The notes: generated by a model from the sequence alone, not told the origin. Positions 19,004 to 28,438 are shown, counted from the first letter of the stretch. The stretch: 64,000 nt of DNA from Blastochloris sulfoviridis (GCF_008630065.1 NZ_VWPL01000002.1:154771-218770), one strand, 5' to 3'. Numbers and translations are program-made.

Positions 19004-19600
19004 TTAGCTGCGCGAGCGCATATAGACCTTGTCTTCCAGGTTGAACGATCCGGTCAGAACGTAGCCGATGGTCGGCGTGTAGACATAGGTGGTCTCGCCC
19101 ATCAGCCAGTAGGTCGTCTTGGTGGTGTCGGCGAGGCCCGTCGGCACGGCGACCGTGCTGCCGGGTGCGCGCTCCGAGCCGCGCCGGGCGCGGCTCCATT
19201 TCACCGTGGCGATGCCGGTCTTGTCGACGGCGAGGCAGCTCACAACCACCTTCAGTTCGGCGGCCGAGTAGGGCGATATCACCGCATCCGTGACGTCGAG
19301 CAGGCCGGCGATCTTCGCTTCCTCGGGCGTCGGCGCGGCGGTGTTCCAGCATCCGGGCACGGTCTTGGTGGCGTCGCTCGGCTGCGGTGTGCGCAACTGG
19401 GACGAGAGGTCCGCGATCGCGCGGGCCGTCTGCGAGGTCTTGCGGTCGATGGTGAGGAGCTGGCCCACTTCGACGGCGCCGAAGAACAGCGACAGCATGA
19501 AGGGCGCGATCAGGGTGAATTCGATGATGGCCACGGCGCGGCGCGTCCGGCCGAACCGGCGAAGGCGCCGCAGGAGAGGAGCTTTGCGGGTGGTGCTCAT
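19004..19600 (-). CDS. TadE-like pilus assembly protein
   Basis: A 198-residue minor pilin-like protein of the Tad system. The N-terminal positively charged tail (RRLRRFGRTRRA) precedes the TadE signature VAIIEFTLIAPFMLSLFFGA, whose conserved Glu follows a hydrophobic start; the C-terminal 140 residues are extracytoplasmic, with two Cys that could pair. The start ATG (19600) overlaps the TGA of the next upstream TadE gene (TGATG), so the two are translationally coupled. In other Tad systems TadE and TadF are pseudopilins processed by the prepilin peptidase and needed for pilus assembly. It is transcribed away from the main cpa operon. Confidence 0.85.
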   Translation of the reverse strand: MSTTRKAPLLRRLRRFGRTRRAVAIIEFTLIAPFMLSLFFGAVEVGQLLTIDRKTSQTARAIADLSSQLRTPQPSDATKTVPGCWNTAAPTPEEAKIAGLLDVTDAVISPYSAAELKVVVSCLAVDKTGIATVKWSRARRGSERAPGSTVAVPTGLADTTKTTYWLMGETTYVYTPTIGYVLTGSFNLEDKVYMRSRS

Positions 19601-20208
19601 CAGGGCGTACCCGGTGCGGCATAGGGCTCGTTGGTGAACACCAACGTCGAAACCAGAAGGCGCTTGCCGTTGGCGAGGTCGGCGAGGTCGAAACGGAGAC
19701 CAGGAAAGAGGAAGCGGGCCAGTATGGGGTACTGGTAGAGCGCGCGCACAATCACGACGCTGCCGGCGCTGCCGGGATCCCAGTCGTTGCCGGTGGCGGT
19801 GACATTGCCGGCGCCGTCGGTTGGTTTCGGCAGGTCGGGCACGCCGCTGGTCGAGGATTTCACGTCGATCAGCACGCCGTTGTCGCAGTCGATCAGGGCG
19901 ACCACGTTCGCGCAGAGAGCCTTCTTGAACTGCTCCCTGCTGAGGCCCTGCGTCTGCGCCTGCCCGGTCAGGATCAGCCGTCCCGCTTCGGTGGTGGCGG
20001 TGTCGAGCTGCATGCTGGCGAGCTGCACCAGCCCGGTTTCCAGGATCGCAAGCATCAGGCCGAGAAACAGCGGCCCGATCAGCCCAAACTCGACGGCGGT
20101 CGCGCCCTGCTCGCTCGCCGTCAGCCGGCGAACGGTTCGCCAGCCGCAGATCCGCGCCGCGGCGTATGCGAAGGATTGTCGCCAGCCCGGCCTGTCTGCC
20201 AACGTCAT
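19600..20208 (-). CDS. TadE/TadF-like pilus assembly protein
   Basis: A 202-residue second pseudopilin-like protein. An amphipathic N-terminus is followed by the signature ATAVEFGLIGPLFLGLMLAI with the conserved Glu (TAVEFG) and a single membrane helix at about residues 36-58; the remainder is periplasmic. It has the general TadE form; it lacks the von Willebrand domain expected of a full TadG. It overlaps the following TadE gene by one base. Its start at 20208 is the first ATG of the frame, and the first 30 residues are less typical, so an internal start cannot be excluded. It works with the Flp pilus genes on the other strand. Confidence 0.83.
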   Translation of the reverse strand: MTLADRPGWRQSFAYAAARICGWRTVRRLTASEQGATAVEFGLIGPLFLGLMLAILETGLVQLASMQLDTATTEAGRLILTGQAQTQGLSREQFKKALCANVVALIDCDNGVLIDVKSSTSGVPDLPKPTDGAGNVTATGNDWDPGSAGSVVIVRALYQYPILARFLFPGLRFDLADLANGKRLLVSTLVFTNEPYAAPGTP

Positions 20209-20377
20209 CTTTTCCGCTCCGCCTCAATTGGACGTTGCCGGACGCTATCGCAGGGCCGTTGATATCGGGTTAGGGGCAGGCCGCAAATGCCGGGGGTGCG
20301 GTCAAGACTTCGTCAAGCATGCCGGCGCGGGACGTATCCGGGTTCGGGGATCGCGAAGGGACCGTCCGGAAACCGCA

Positions 20378-20863
20378 TCACTGCGCCGTGCCGCCGCCGG
20401 CCAGCTTGTTGCGGTCCTCGGCCTGCTTCTTCATGTTGTCGAAATAGTCCTTGGAGTCGCCGAGCACGATGGTGCCTTCGCAGCGCGGGGCGCAGGCATA
20501 GGTCAGGCGGTCCATCGCCTTGCCGCCGCGAAACACGGTCACGGTGCTGTTGCGCGGCGCCACCACGTTGACCAGATGCTCCGCGACGGTCCTGCCCTTG
20601 GCGTCGAGCATCATGAGATTGGTCAGGCCGTAGCCCTTGCCGGTCACCACCATCAGCGAGCCGTTCTGGGTGGTGGCGTCGGCGATCGCCGGGTTGCCGA
20701 CCACGATGGTGGAGACGTCCGCCGGCAGCGGCAGCACGCGCGCCTGGTCCAGCACCACGGTCATCGTCTCGGTAGCCTGCGCCGTGCCTGAGACGGCCAG
20801 CGGCGCAGCGGCCGCCAGGCCGGTCGCCATGATGGCCCAGGCGAGAGCATGGATACGGCGCAT
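20378..20863 (-). CDS. Exported pilus-assembly N-domain protein (CpaC N-terminal-like)
   Basis: A 161-residue protein with a signal peptide (WAIMATGLAAAAPLAVSGTAQA) and one domain like the N-terminal pilus-formation domain of the secretin CpaC: VLPLPADVSTIVVGNPAIAD, SLMVVTGKGYGLTNLMMLDAKG. It lacks any secretin channel. The same fold appears in full-length CpaC at 23403-24944 (VVELPRDARDVLVANPAVAN), so this is a stand-alone paralogue that could sit on the secretin ring or act as an accessory. ATG at 20863 gives the signal peptide; the longer frame to 21043 is not used. The stop codon is part of TGATGCGGTTTCCGG, the end of a family A element (20340-20380). Divergent from the short Flp gene. 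Confidence 0.85.
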   Translation of the reverse strand: MRRIHALAWAIMATGLAAAAPLAVSGTAQATETMTVVLDQARVLPLPADVSTIVVGNPAIADATTQNGSLMVVTGKGYGLTNLMMLDAKGRTVAEHLVNVVAPRNSTVTVFRGGKAMDRLTYACAPRCEGTIVLGDSKDYFDNMKKQAEDRNKLAGGGTAQ

Positions 20864-21135
20864 GGCGGCCCTCCCGATCGAACCGCGCGGGCGAGACCCG
20901 CACGTGCGGCGAGATTGAGCCGAAAATGGTGAAGAAAGTCCGAACGGCGACCACGGCCGGCGGCTACCGGCAGGCTGTCGCGCCGCCGGAAAGCTTGCCT
21001 TAACCACGCCACGCATTTGCCGCGGGCGAACCGATGGCGACAATTTGAGTTAATCCGCCGTGAAACGGCCGACGACTAGCATTCGCGCACGCGGCGCCAT
21101 GGCGCCGCGAAGAACAATTACGTGTGGAGCGTGTC

Positions 21136-21285
21136 GTGAGGAGTCTCATCGTGCGTTTTTGGCGGGACGAGCGGGCGGTGGTGGCGGCCGAATACGGTTG
21201 GGTCGCCGCCGGGCTGTCGGTGGCGACACTCGTCGCCGCCCTGGCCATCGCGGCCCGGATCGAGCGGGCGGCGCCGCTGTGGTGA
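21136..21285 (+). CDS. Very short divergent Flp-type pilin (49 residues)
   Basis: Starts with GTG at 21136, preceded by GGAG with a 6-base gap, and ends with TGA at 21283. The product has the plan of a Flp/Fap pilin: a short charged leader (RFWRDERA), then VAAEYGWVAAGLSVATLVAA with the EYG motif seen in the main Flp (TAIEYGLIAAGIAV), then only about 15 more residues. Processing after the Ala/Gly of the leader by CpaA would leave a peptide little longer than one helix. It lies between the divergent N-domain protein and the main flp gene, separated from the latter by 226 bases with no gene. It may be a minor pilin or a decaying paralogue. The similarity is seen by eye only. Confidence 0.65.
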   Translation: MRSLIVRFWRDERAVVAAEYGWVAAGLSVATLVAALAIAARIERAAPLW

Positions 21286-21511
21286 GACGCAGCGGAAGCT
21301 GTGCTTCGGCAATTCCCAAGATTCGAGAGATCTGGATCAGCATCGGTTAACCCTGAGGTGGCCAACGACTGTTGCGGGTGGGTTCACCGATCAGTTTAAC
21401 CGGATAGAAAGAGGCGGTGGCTTAAGGTCCAACCCGATCCCGAGAGACCGGAATGACAACGGTTATCGGGTCGTGCGCAGACAGACACCTGTGGACCAAA
21501 GGATAGTGACC

Positions 21512-21682
21512 ATGAAGACTTTCGCGCGTTTTGTGAAGGACGAGTCGGGCGCCACCGCCATCGAATACGGCCTGATCGCCGCGGGCATCGCGGTCGTCAT
21601 CATCGCCGCCGTGCAGTTGGCCGGTGACAACCTGCTGCTGACTTGGCAGCGTATTGCGGCCGCCGTCGCTCCGCAGGGCTGA
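21512..21682 (+). CDS. flp: Flp/Fap-type major pilin
   Basis: A 56-residue prepilin: leader MKTFARFVKDESG, cleavage region ahead of ATAIEYGLIAAGIAVVIIAA, and a short C-terminus. Type IVb pilin signature is complete, including the Glu-Tyr pair after the cleavage site. The ATG at 21512 follows AAAGGA. It heads the cpa genes but is separated from cpaA by a strong terminator, consistent with the high pilin-to-machinery ratio these systems need. It should be processed by CpaA, assembled by CpaF/TadB/TadC and pass through CpaC. Confidence 0.93.
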   Translation: MKTFARFVKDESGATAIEYGLIAAGIAVVIIAAVQLAGDNLLLTWQRIAAAVAPQG

Positions 21683-21705
21683 CGCTTCGCAACGAGTTTG
21701 CAGAT

Positions 21706-21733
21706 GGGGCCCCGGCATCGTCCGGGGCCTCTT
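21706..21733 (+). terminator. Hairpin terminator or attenuator after flp
   Basis: A perfect 8-bp GC stem (GGCCCCGG and its complement) with a 6-base loop, followed by TCTT, 25 bases after the flp stop. The T run is weak, so partial read-through into cpaA is plausible. Confidence 0.65.
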
Positions 21734-21889
21734 GCGTTGGGGGTGGCGGCAACGGAGCGTTTAGGCCGGTTGCATATATAGACGGCCATGGATCGTTCGC
21801 CGCGAGCACAGCGGCGGGGCCGCGCGCTGCCGCTGACTTGGTCCGGACGTCTTGCAGATGCGGCCGCGGCCTGCGGCGAGGAGGTGGGC

Positions 21890-22396
21890 ATGAGCGCGAT
21901 GATGGTGGTGCAGTTGGTGTTCCCGCTGGCGATGGCGTTCGCGGCCGCGAGCGATCTTCTCACCATGCGCATCTCCAACAAGGTGTCGCTGGCCTTGGTC
22001 GCCGGTTTCGCGCTGGCCGCGCTGGGCGCCGGCCTGCCGCTGGCGGCGATCGGCTGGCACCTCGCGGCCGCCGCTTTGGTGTTCGCGGTGTGCTTCGGCT
22101 TCTTTGCCGCCGGCTGGATGGGCGGCGGCGATGCCAAGCTCGCCTCGGCCACCGCGCTGTGGCTGGGCTGGAGCCACGTTCTCGACTACGCGGTCAGCGC
22201 GTCGCTGCTCGGGGGGCTGCTGACGCTCGTGCTGCTGTCGGCGCGGGCGGTGCCGCTGCCGGCGATGCTGATGCGGCAGGACTGGGTGGCGCGGCTGCAT
22301 TGCGCCAAGACCGGCATTCCCTATGGCATTGCGCTCGCCGCCGCCGGGCTTCTCGTCTATCCCAACACGGCGTGGATGACGGCTCTGCAACCATAA
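21890..22396 (+). CDS. cpaA: Prepilin peptidase CpaA (TadV)
   Basis: A 168-residue, six-helix inner-membrane aspartic protease that cleaves the Flp leader and the TadE-type pseudopilins. The two catalytic aspartates are visible: Asp22 in AAASDLLTMRIS and Asp81 in GWMGGGDAKL (the GxGD motif). It lacks the methyltransferase domain of PilD, as expected for the Tad type. An ATG at 21788 extends the frame, but the ATG at 21890 is preceded by GAGGAGGTG, a near-perfect ribosome site, and starts at the first helix. The gap to cpaB holds a CtrA-like motif, so cpaB-F may have its own promoter. Confidence 0.93.
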   Translation: MSAMMVVQLVFPLAMAFAAASDLLTMRISNKVSLALVAGFALAALGAGLPLAAIGWHLAAAALVFAVCFGFFAAGWMGGGDAKLASATALWLGWSHVLDYAVSASLLGGLLTLVLLSARAVPLPAMLMRQDWVARLHCAKTGIPYGIALAAAGLLVYPNTAWMTALQP

Positions 22397-22554
22397 AGAG
22401 CGCTATTAAAATATTTCTCGCATAAGTTTCAAGATGCGCCGCGCCTCGGGCCCCGCAACCAAAGCACGCATTCAGACGATCCGACAACTCAAAGAGATAT
22501 TTCTGAATAATCGTTGCGATTTGTTAATCGGCTTTCTCAGGTGGTGAACGACGG

Positions 22555-22570
22555 TTAACCATAAATTGAC
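22555..22570 (+). promoter_or_regulatory. Near-match to CtrA motif upstream of cpaB
   Basis: TTAACCATAAATTGAC has TTAA, seven bases, then TTGAC, one mismatch from TTAAC. It lies 63 bases before the cpaB start in an AT-rich 236-base gap. In Caulobacter, pilus genes are under CtrA control. Confidence 0.4.
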
Positions 22571-22632
22571 CATTCCCTGATCAAATCCGCCATCGATCCA
22601 GCCGTCTGGCCGGGTCGATCAGGGAAGACGTC

Positions 22633-23385
22633 ATGAAAAGCGCTCGAGTCGTGGTTCTGCTCATCGCGCTCGGAGCGGGGGGCGTGGCCGCGCTGCTGGC
22701 CACCAGATCCAAGGCCCCGGCTCCGGTTGCCGCGCCGGTCAAGACGATCGACACGGTCGAGGTGCTGATCGCGCACGCCGACATCGGTACCGGCAATGTC
22801 GTCAAGCCGGCCGACATCGCCTGGGAAGCCTGGCCGGCCGCCGCCGCCGGGGCACATTTCATCACCCGCGCCCAGAAGCCCAACGCGCCCGAGGTGCTGG
22901 CCGGGGCGATCGCCCGCACGCCCTTCCTGAAGGGCGAGCCCATTCGCGAATCCAAGCTGATCAAGGCCGATGGGTCGGGCTTCATGGCGGCGATGCTGCC
23001 GGCCGGCATGCGCGCCATCTCGGTGGAGATTTCGCCGGAGACCGGCGCCGCCGGCTTCATCCTGCCGAACGACCGCGTCGATGTGATCCTCACCAAGAAG
23101 GGCGGCGGCGACAGGAACGAGAGCCAAGCCGAGACCGTCCTGACCAATGTGCGGGTGCTCGCCATCGACCAGACCATCGAAGAGAAGAACGGCGAGAAGG
23201 TCGTGGTCGGCAAGACGGCGACGCTGGAGCTCAGCGGTAGGCAGACCGAGATCCTGGCCCAGGCGCGCCAGAGCGGACATCTCTCCCTGGCGCTGCGCTC
23301 GCTTGCCGATGCCAACGATCAGGAACCGGTGCGCACCGGCGTGACGATCGTCCGCTTCGGCGCCGCATCCACAGCGCCGCGTTGA
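22633..23385 (+). CDS. cpaB: Pilus assembly protein CpaB (RcpC)
   Basis: A 250-residue membrane-anchored periplasmic protein of the Tad pilus. Order: N-terminal anchor helix (residues 4-23), a SAF domain at about 37-105 (VEVLIAHADIGTGNVVKPADIAW), then the RcpC/CpaB C-terminal domain (MRAISVEISPETGAAGFILPNDRVDVILTKK pattern, shortened here). CpaB is thought to link the secretin to the inner-membrane platform. It begins the cpaBCDEF-tadB run, where gaps are 3-18 bases or genes overlap. Confidence 0.93.
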   Translation: MKSARVVVLLIALGAGGVAALLATRSKAPAPVAAPVKTIDTVEVLIAHADIGTGNVVKPADIAWEAWPAAAAGAHFITRAQKPNAPEVLAGAIARTPFLKGEPIRESKLIKADGSGFMAAMLPAGMRAISVEISPETGAAGFILPNDRVDVILTKKGGGDRNESQAETVLTNVRVLAIDQTIEEKNGEKVVVGKTATLELSGRQTEILAQARQSGHLSLALRSLADANDQEPVRTGVTIVRFGAASTAPR

Positions 23386-23402
23386 AGATCGAGGGGCGGG
23401 TC

Positions 23403-24944
23403 ATGACAGGGTGGATCCACCGGACGACGCTGGCGGTCATGGCCGCGGCTCTCCTGCTGCCGGCGTCCGTGCCGCTGCCGGCCGGCGCCGGCGAGGCGGT
23501 CATTCGAATCAACAGCGCGGAGCAGAAGGCGCGCACCATCACGCTCGGCCGCGGCAAGTCGGTGGTGGTGGAGCTGCCGCGCGACGCCAGGGACGTGCTG
23601 GTGGCCAATCCCGCGGTGGCCAACGCCGTGGTGCGCTCGGCACGGCGCGCTTTCCTGATCGGCATCGACTACGGCCAGACCAATGTCGTGTTCTTCGACG
23701 ACGAGGGCCGCCAGATCGCGGCGTTCGACATCCTGATCGGCGCCGACGTCAGTGCCCTGACGAACACGCTGCGCCGCCTCATCCCGAACGGGGACATCCA
23801 TGTCGACCTGGCGGGCAGCTCGATCGTGCTTTCGGGCACGGTCGCCAATGCCGCCGATGCGGCGCAGGCGGTCAAGATCGCCTCGGCATTCGTTGGCGAG
23901 TCGCTGGGCTCCGCGAACAGCGCAACGTCGGTCGACGCGCAAGGCGCGAACGCGGCCGATTCGAAGGGCGCCACTACGTTCAATTCGATCACAACCCTCT
24001 CGTCCGGGTCGAAGGGCTCCGACTCCTCGGACAGCAACGGCCGGATCATCAATCGCCTCGCCATCAAGGCCAAAGAGCAGATCATGCTCAAGGTTGTGGT
24101 GGCGGAGGTGCAGCGCGCCGTGGCCAAGCAGTTCGGCGTCGATCTCAAGGGCCAGATCGATGCCGGCACGATCGTCGACTTCGCCACCGTCAACGTGCCC
24201 GGTGTCGCCGGCAAGTGGCTGGCCGAAGGCACCTACATCAACACCCAGACCACGTTCAACAGCGGCAAGAGCAACGTCGACTTCAAGCTGCGCGCGCTGG
24301 AGCAGGCCGGCGTGATCCGCACCCTGGCCGAGCCGACGCTGACCGCGATCTCCGGCGAGTCGGCCAAGTTCACCGCCGGCGGCGAGTTCCCGATCATCGC
24401 CGGCTACACCCTCATCAGCGGCTACCAGATCGACTGGAAGAAATTCGGCGTGATGCTCGACTTCACCCCGGTGGTGCTGTCGGAAGGCCGCATCAGCCTG
24501 CGCATGTCGACCGAGGTGTCGGAGCTCGACTACGACAACGGCGTCAAGATGGAGTCGCTGACCATCCCCGGCATCAAGGTGCGCCGCGCCTCCTCGACCC
24601 TCGAACTGCCCTCCGGCGGCTCGCTGGTGCTGGCCGGCCTGATCAAGGAAGAAACCAAATCGGTGATGACCGGCCTGCCCGGCCTGCAGAGCGTGCCGGT
24701 CCTCGGCGCCCTGTTCCGTTCGCGCGACTTCCAGAACGGCGAGACCGAGCTGATGATCATCGTCACGCCCTATGTCGTGAACCCGGTCGCGCGCCAGCAG
24801 CTCCAGACGCCCGAGGACGGCTTCGTCCCGGCCTCCGACCCCGCCGCCGTCCTCCTCGGCCGGATCAACCGCGTCTACGGCCTCGCGGGCCGGATCGATC
24901 CGGCCCGGCCCTATCACGGCACCTACGGCTTCATCATCGATTGA
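23403..24944 (+). CDS. cpaC: Tad pilus secretin CpaC (RcpA)
   Basis: A 513-residue outer-membrane channel for the Flp pilus. A signal peptide (AVMAAALLLPASVPLPAGA) is followed by the pilus-formation N-domain (residues 25-105), a linker with a BON-like segment, a Ser/Asp-rich stretch at about 190-215 (SGSKGSDSSDSN), and the secretin core from about 225, including VKMESLTIPGIKVRRASSTL and LPSGGSLVLAGLIKEE near the end. The ATG at 23403 follows GAGGGGCGGG; a TTG at 23382, overlapping the cpaB stop, is rejected. The N-domain is duplicated as a separate gene at 20378-20863. Confidence 0.94.
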   Translation: MTGWIHRTTLAVMAAALLLPASVPLPAGAGEAVIRINSAEQKARTITLGRGKSVVVELPRDARDVLVANPAVANAVVRSARRAFLIGIDYGQTNVVFFDDEGRQIAAFDILIGADVSALTNTLRRLIPNGDIHVDLAGSSIVLSGTVANAADAAQAVKIASAFVGESLGSANSATSVDAQGANAADSKGATTFNSITTLSSGSKGSDSSDSNGRIINRLAIKAKEQIMLKVVVAEVQRAVAKQFGVDLKGQIDAGTIVDFATVNVPGVAGKWLAEGTYINTQTTFNSGKSNVDFKLRALEQAGVIRTLAEPTLTAISGESAKFTAGGEFPIIAGYTLISGYQIDWKKFGVMLDFTPVVLSEGRISLRMSTEVSELDYDNGVKMESLTIPGIKVRRASSTLELPSGGSLVLAGLIKEETKSVMTGLPGLQSVPVLGALFRSRDFQNGETELMIIVTPYVVNPVARQQLQTPEDGFVPASDPAAVLLGRINRVYGLAGRIDPARPYHGTYGFIID

Positions 24945-24961
24945 GCGGACCGGAGATCACC

Positions 24962-25678
24962 ATGCCGAGTTCCCGACTGATCGCCCGCGCCGTCGCCGGT
25001 GCCGCTCTCGCAACCCTTCTCGCCGGCTGCCATGCCAACCAGGTGGTGGACAGCGGCTATCCGGTGACCGTTCCCGACCGCCATCCGATCCGCATCGTCG
25101 AAGGGCGCGCCGTCCACGAGGTGCTGATCGGCACCGGCCGCGGAACGCTGACGGCGGTGCAGCGTGCCGAGCTCACGGCCTTTGCCGGCAACTGGCGCCG
25201 CCGTGGCACCGGGCCGGTGTTCATCGAGGTGCCGGCCGGCACCGACAATGAACAGGCGGCCCGGATCGCCTCGCGCGAGGTGCGCTCCCTGCTTGTCGCC
25301 ACCGGCATTCCCGGCAACGGCATCTCGCTGCAGCCCTACCAGCCCTTCCCGGAAGACACGCTGGCGCCGCTCCGGGTGGTCTATCCGGTCGTCAAGGCCG
25401 AGGCCGGGCCGTGCGGCGTCTGGCCCGACGATCTCGGCGTGCAGGACATGTTCCATCAGGCGGAGAACCGCCAGTACTGGAACTTCGGCTGCGCCAACCA
25501 GAAGGCGCTGGCGGCGATGGTCGACAATCCGGCCGACCTCGTCCAGCCCCGCCGCGAGCAGGCAGCCAGCGCCGCCCGCCGCCAGACGGTCGTCGAGAAA
25601 TACATCAAGGGCGAAGACACCGCGACGAAGGTGAACAAGTCGCAGTCGAACAAGCTGAGCGACGAGGTCGATCAATGA
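24962..25678 (+). CDS. cpaD: Pilus assembly lipoprotein CpaD
   Basis: A 238-residue outer-membrane lipoprotein. The lipobox LLAGC puts the lipidated Cys at residue 23. The body has the CpaD features: DRHPIRIVEG near the start, and the C-terminal FGCANQKALAAMVDNPADLVQPR. CpaD acts with CpaC for secretin placement. The stop overlaps the cpaE start by four bases (ATGA), indicating coupling. Confidence 0.93.
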   Translation: MPSSRLIARAVAGAALATLLAGCHANQVVDSGYPVTVPDRHPIRIVEGRAVHEVLIGTGRGTLTAVQRAELTAFAGNWRRRGTGPVFIEVPAGTDNEQAARIASREVRSLLVATGIPGNGISLQPYQPFPEDTLAPLRVVYPVVKAEAGPCGVWPDDLGVQDMFHQAENRQYWNFGCANQKALAAMVDNPADLVQPRREQAASAARRQTVVEKYIKGEDTATKVNKSQSNKLSDEVDQ

Positions 25679-26952
25679 CCAGACATTCGGCCATCGCCGT
25701 CGACATGCCGGCCGTCGAGCCGGCCGACGACCACATCGCGCCGGTGCCGCGGGTGTCGATCCAGGCGTTCTGCGAAGGCCACGAGGTGGGCGCCGCCGTT
25801 GCCGCCGCCGCCGAAGACCGGCGCATGGCCAAGGCGCATCTCAAGGTGCAGGCCGGCGGCATCGCCGCCGCGCTCGAGGCCTATCGCGGCGCGCCGACGC
25901 CCAACGTCATCATCATCGAGCATTCGGGGTCGCGTACGGAGCTGCTCGACGGGCTCGACCGGCTCGCCGAATGCTGCGACCTCGGCACCAAGCTCGTCGT
26001 CGTCGGCCGGCTGAACGACGTTCAGCTCTATCGCGAGCTCACCCGCCGCGGCGTGTCGGACTATCTGATCGCGCCGGTCGGCAGTCTCGACGTCGTGCGC
26101 GCGGTCTCCGGCGTGTTCGCCGCGCCCGATGCCGAGCCGGTCGGCCGCACGCTGGCGGTGGTCGGCGCCAAGGGGGGCGTCGGATCCTCCACCGTGGCCC
26201 ACAATATCGCCTGGGCGATCGCCCGCGACATCGTCATCGACACGGTGGTGGTCGATCTCGACCTGCCGTTCGGCACCGCCGGCCTCGACTACAACCAGGA
26301 TCCGCCGCAGGGCGTCGCCGACGCCATCTTCGCGCCCGAGCGCGTCGATTCCGCCTTCGTCGACCGCCTGCTGTCCAAGTGCGCCGATCATCTGTCGGTG
26401 CTGGCGGCGCCGGCCACGCTGGAGCGCACCTACGACATCGACGCCGAGGCGCCCGATCCGATGCTCGACGTGCTGCGCACGAGCGTGCCGTGGATCGTGC
26501 TCGACATCCCGCATCTGTGGACCGGCTGGGCCAAGCGGGCGCTGATCTCGGCCGACCACATCCTGATCGTCGCCACGCCGGATCTGGCATCGCTGCGCAA
26601 CGCCAAGAATCTGATCGACCTGATCCGCGCCGCCCGCCCCAACGATCGCCCGCCCTACTACATGCTGAACCAGGTCGGGGTGCCGAAACGGCCCGAGATC
26701 CGGGCGGCCGACTTCGCCAAGGCGCTGGAGACGGCGCCGGTGGTGTCGATGCCGTTCGAGCCGCAGCTGTTCGGCGCCGCCGCCAACAACGGCCAGATGA
26801 TCGCCGAGGTCGACGCCAAGCACCGCGTCACCGAGATCTTCCGCCAGCTTGCCCAGACCATCACGGGAAAGACCGATTCCCGCAAGTCGCGGGGATCCTC
26901 GCTGCTGACGCCGCTTCTGGAAAAGATGCGCGCCAAGCTGGCAAAGAGCTGA
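25675..26952 (+). CDS. cpaE: CpaE/TadZ-type ATPase, pilus localisation
   Basis: A 425-residue cytoplasmic protein with an N-terminal receiver-like domain (about 25-140, SDYLIAPVG) and a MinD/ParA-like ATPase from about 155. The deviant Walker A is GAKGGVGSSTVAHN near residue 165, with Ser replacing the usual Lys-Thr pair, as reported for CpaE/TadZ members; the second acidic motif is VVDLDLPFGTAG. CpaE directs the Tad machine to the cell pole in Caulobacter. The ATG overlaps the cpaD stop; cpaF begins seven bases after its end. Confidence 0.93.
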   Translation: MTRHSAIAVDMPAVEPADDHIAPVPRVSIQAFCEGHEVGAAVAAAAEDRRMAKAHLKVQAGGIAAALEAYRGAPTPNVIIIEHSGSRTELLDGLDRLAECCDLGTKLVVVGRLNDVQLYRELTRRGVSDYLIAPVGSLDVVRAVSGVFAAPDAEPVGRTLAVVGAKGGVGSSTVAHNIAWAIARDIVIDTVVVDLDLPFGTAGLDYNQDPPQGVADAIFAPERVDSAFVDRLLSKCADHLSVLAAPATLERTYDIDAEAPDPMLDVLRTSVPWIVLDIPHLWTGWAKRALISADHILIVATPDLASLRNAKNLIDLIRAARPNDRPPYYMLNQVGVPKRPEIRAADFAKALETAPVVSMPFEPQLFGAAANNGQMIAEVDAKHRVTEIFRQLAQTITGKTDSRKSRGSSLLTPLLEKMRAKLAKS

Positions 26953-26959
26953 GGTCGCC

Positions 26960-28435
26960 ATGTTCGGCAAGCGCGGAGGCGTCGGAGCGAACCAGAACGA
27001 CGGCGGCACCGGGGTTGCCCTGAAGCCGGCGATGCCGGCCGTGCCGGCGCCGCCCCTGGTGTCCGAGCGCAGCCCCGAGGCAAGCCGGCCGATCGAGCCG
27101 GTGCGCGCCCCCCCGGCACCGCCGCCGGACCAGCGCCGCTCCGAACGCTTCTACGAGGTCAAGAGCCAGATCTTCGGCGCCCTGATCGAGGCGATCGACC
27201 TGACCCAGCTTGCCAAGCTGGAGCCCGAGAGCGCCCGCGAAGAGATCCGCGACATCGTCGCCGAGATCATCACGATCAAGAACATCGTGATGTCGATCGC
27301 CGAGCAGGAATATCTGCTCACCGACATCTGCAACGATGTGCTGGGCTACGGCCCGCTGGAGCCGCTGCTGGCGCGCGACGATATCGCCGACATCATGGTC
27401 AACGGCGCAAGCACCGTCTACATCGAGACGCAGGGTAAGATTCAGCGAACCGCGATCCGCTTCCGCGACAATCAGCAGCTGATGAACATCTGCCAGCGGA
27501 TCGTCAGCCAGGTCGGCCGTCGCGTCGACGATTCCAGCCCGATCTGCGACGCGCGCCTGCCGGACGGCTCGCGCGTCAACGTCATCGCGCCGCCGCTGGC
27601 GATCGACGGGCCGGCGCTCACCATCCGCAAATTCAAGAAGGACAAGCTCACCCTCGACCAGCTCGTCCGCTTCGGCTCGATCAGCCCCGAGGGTGCCGAG
27701 ATCCTCAAGATCATCGGTCGCGTCCGCTGCAACACCGTCATCTCGGGCGGCACCGGTTCGGGCAAGACCACGCTGCTCAACTGCCTCACCAACTATATCG
27801 ACCACGACGAGCGCGTCATCACCTGCGAGGACGCCGCCGAGCTGCAGCTGCAGCAGCCGCACGTGGTGCGCCTGGAGACGCGTCCGCCCAACCTCGAAGG
27901 CGAGGGTCAGGTGACGATGCGCGATCTGGTCAAGAACTGCCTGCGTATGCGCCCCGAACGCATCATCGTCGGCGAGGTGCGCGGACCCGAGGCGTTCGAC
28001 CTGCTGCAGGCGATGAACACCGGCCATGACGGCTCGATGGGCACGCTGCACGCCAACTCGCCGCGCGAGTGCCTGTCGCGTATCGAATCGATGATCACCA
28101 TGGGCGGCTACTCGCTGCCGTCCAAGACCATCCGCGAGATGATGGTGTCGTCCATCGACGTGATCGTGCAGGCGGCGCGCCTGCGCGACGGCTCGCGCCG
28201 CATCACCCACATCACCGAGGTTCTCGGCATGGAGGGCGACGTCATCATCACCCAGGATCTGTTCCTCTACGAAATCCTGGGCGAGGACGCCAACGGCCGG
28301 ATCATCGGGCGCCACCGCTCGACCGGCATCGGCCGGCCCAAATTCTGGGAGCGTGCACGCTATTTCGGCGAGGAGAAGCGCCTTGCGGCGGCGATCGACG
28401 CCGCCGAGGTCGACGAAGCGCCGCTGCGGGGTTGA
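26960..28435 (+). CDS. cpaF: Tad pilus assembly ATPase CpaF (TadA)
   Basis: A 491-residue type II/IV secretion ATPase that powers pilus extension and retraction. The first 50 residues are Pro/Ala-rich; the N-terminal all-helical domain follows, then [10 protein letters not shown], and the ATPase core with Walker [13 protein letters not shown] at about 263-274, the aspartate box [19 protein letters not shown], Walker [21 protein letters not shown], and the His box [11 protein letters not shown]. All catalytic features are intact. tadB begins three bases after its stop. Confidence 0.95.
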   Translation: MFGKRGGVGANQNDGGTGVALKPAMPAVPAPPLVSERSPEASRPIEPVRAPPAPPPDQRRSERFYEVKSQIFGALIEAIDLTQLAKLEPESAREEIRDIVAEIITIKNIVMSIAEQEYLLTDICNDVLGYGPLEPLLARDDIADIMVNGASTVYIETQGKIQRTAIRFRDNQQLMNICQRIVSQVGRRVDDSSPICDARLPDGSRVNVIAPPLAIDGPALTIRKFKKDKLTLDQLVRFGSISPEGAEILKIIGRVRCNTVISGGTGSGKTTLLNCLTNYIDHDERVITCEDAAELQLQQPHVVRLETRPPNLEGEGQVTMRDLVKNCLRMRPERIIVGEVRGPEAFDLLQAMNTGHDGSMGTLHANSPRECLSRIESMITMGGYSLPSKTIREMMVSSIDVIVQAARLRDGSRRITHITEVLGMEGDVIITQDLFLYEILGEDANGRIIGRHRSTGIGRPKFWERARYFGEEKRLAAAIDAAEVDEAPLRG

Positions 28436-28438
28436 GCG

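Noticed and set aside
20209..20377. A small gene between the TadE pair and the N-domain gene
   Set aside because: Only a family A end and promoter-like AT content are present.
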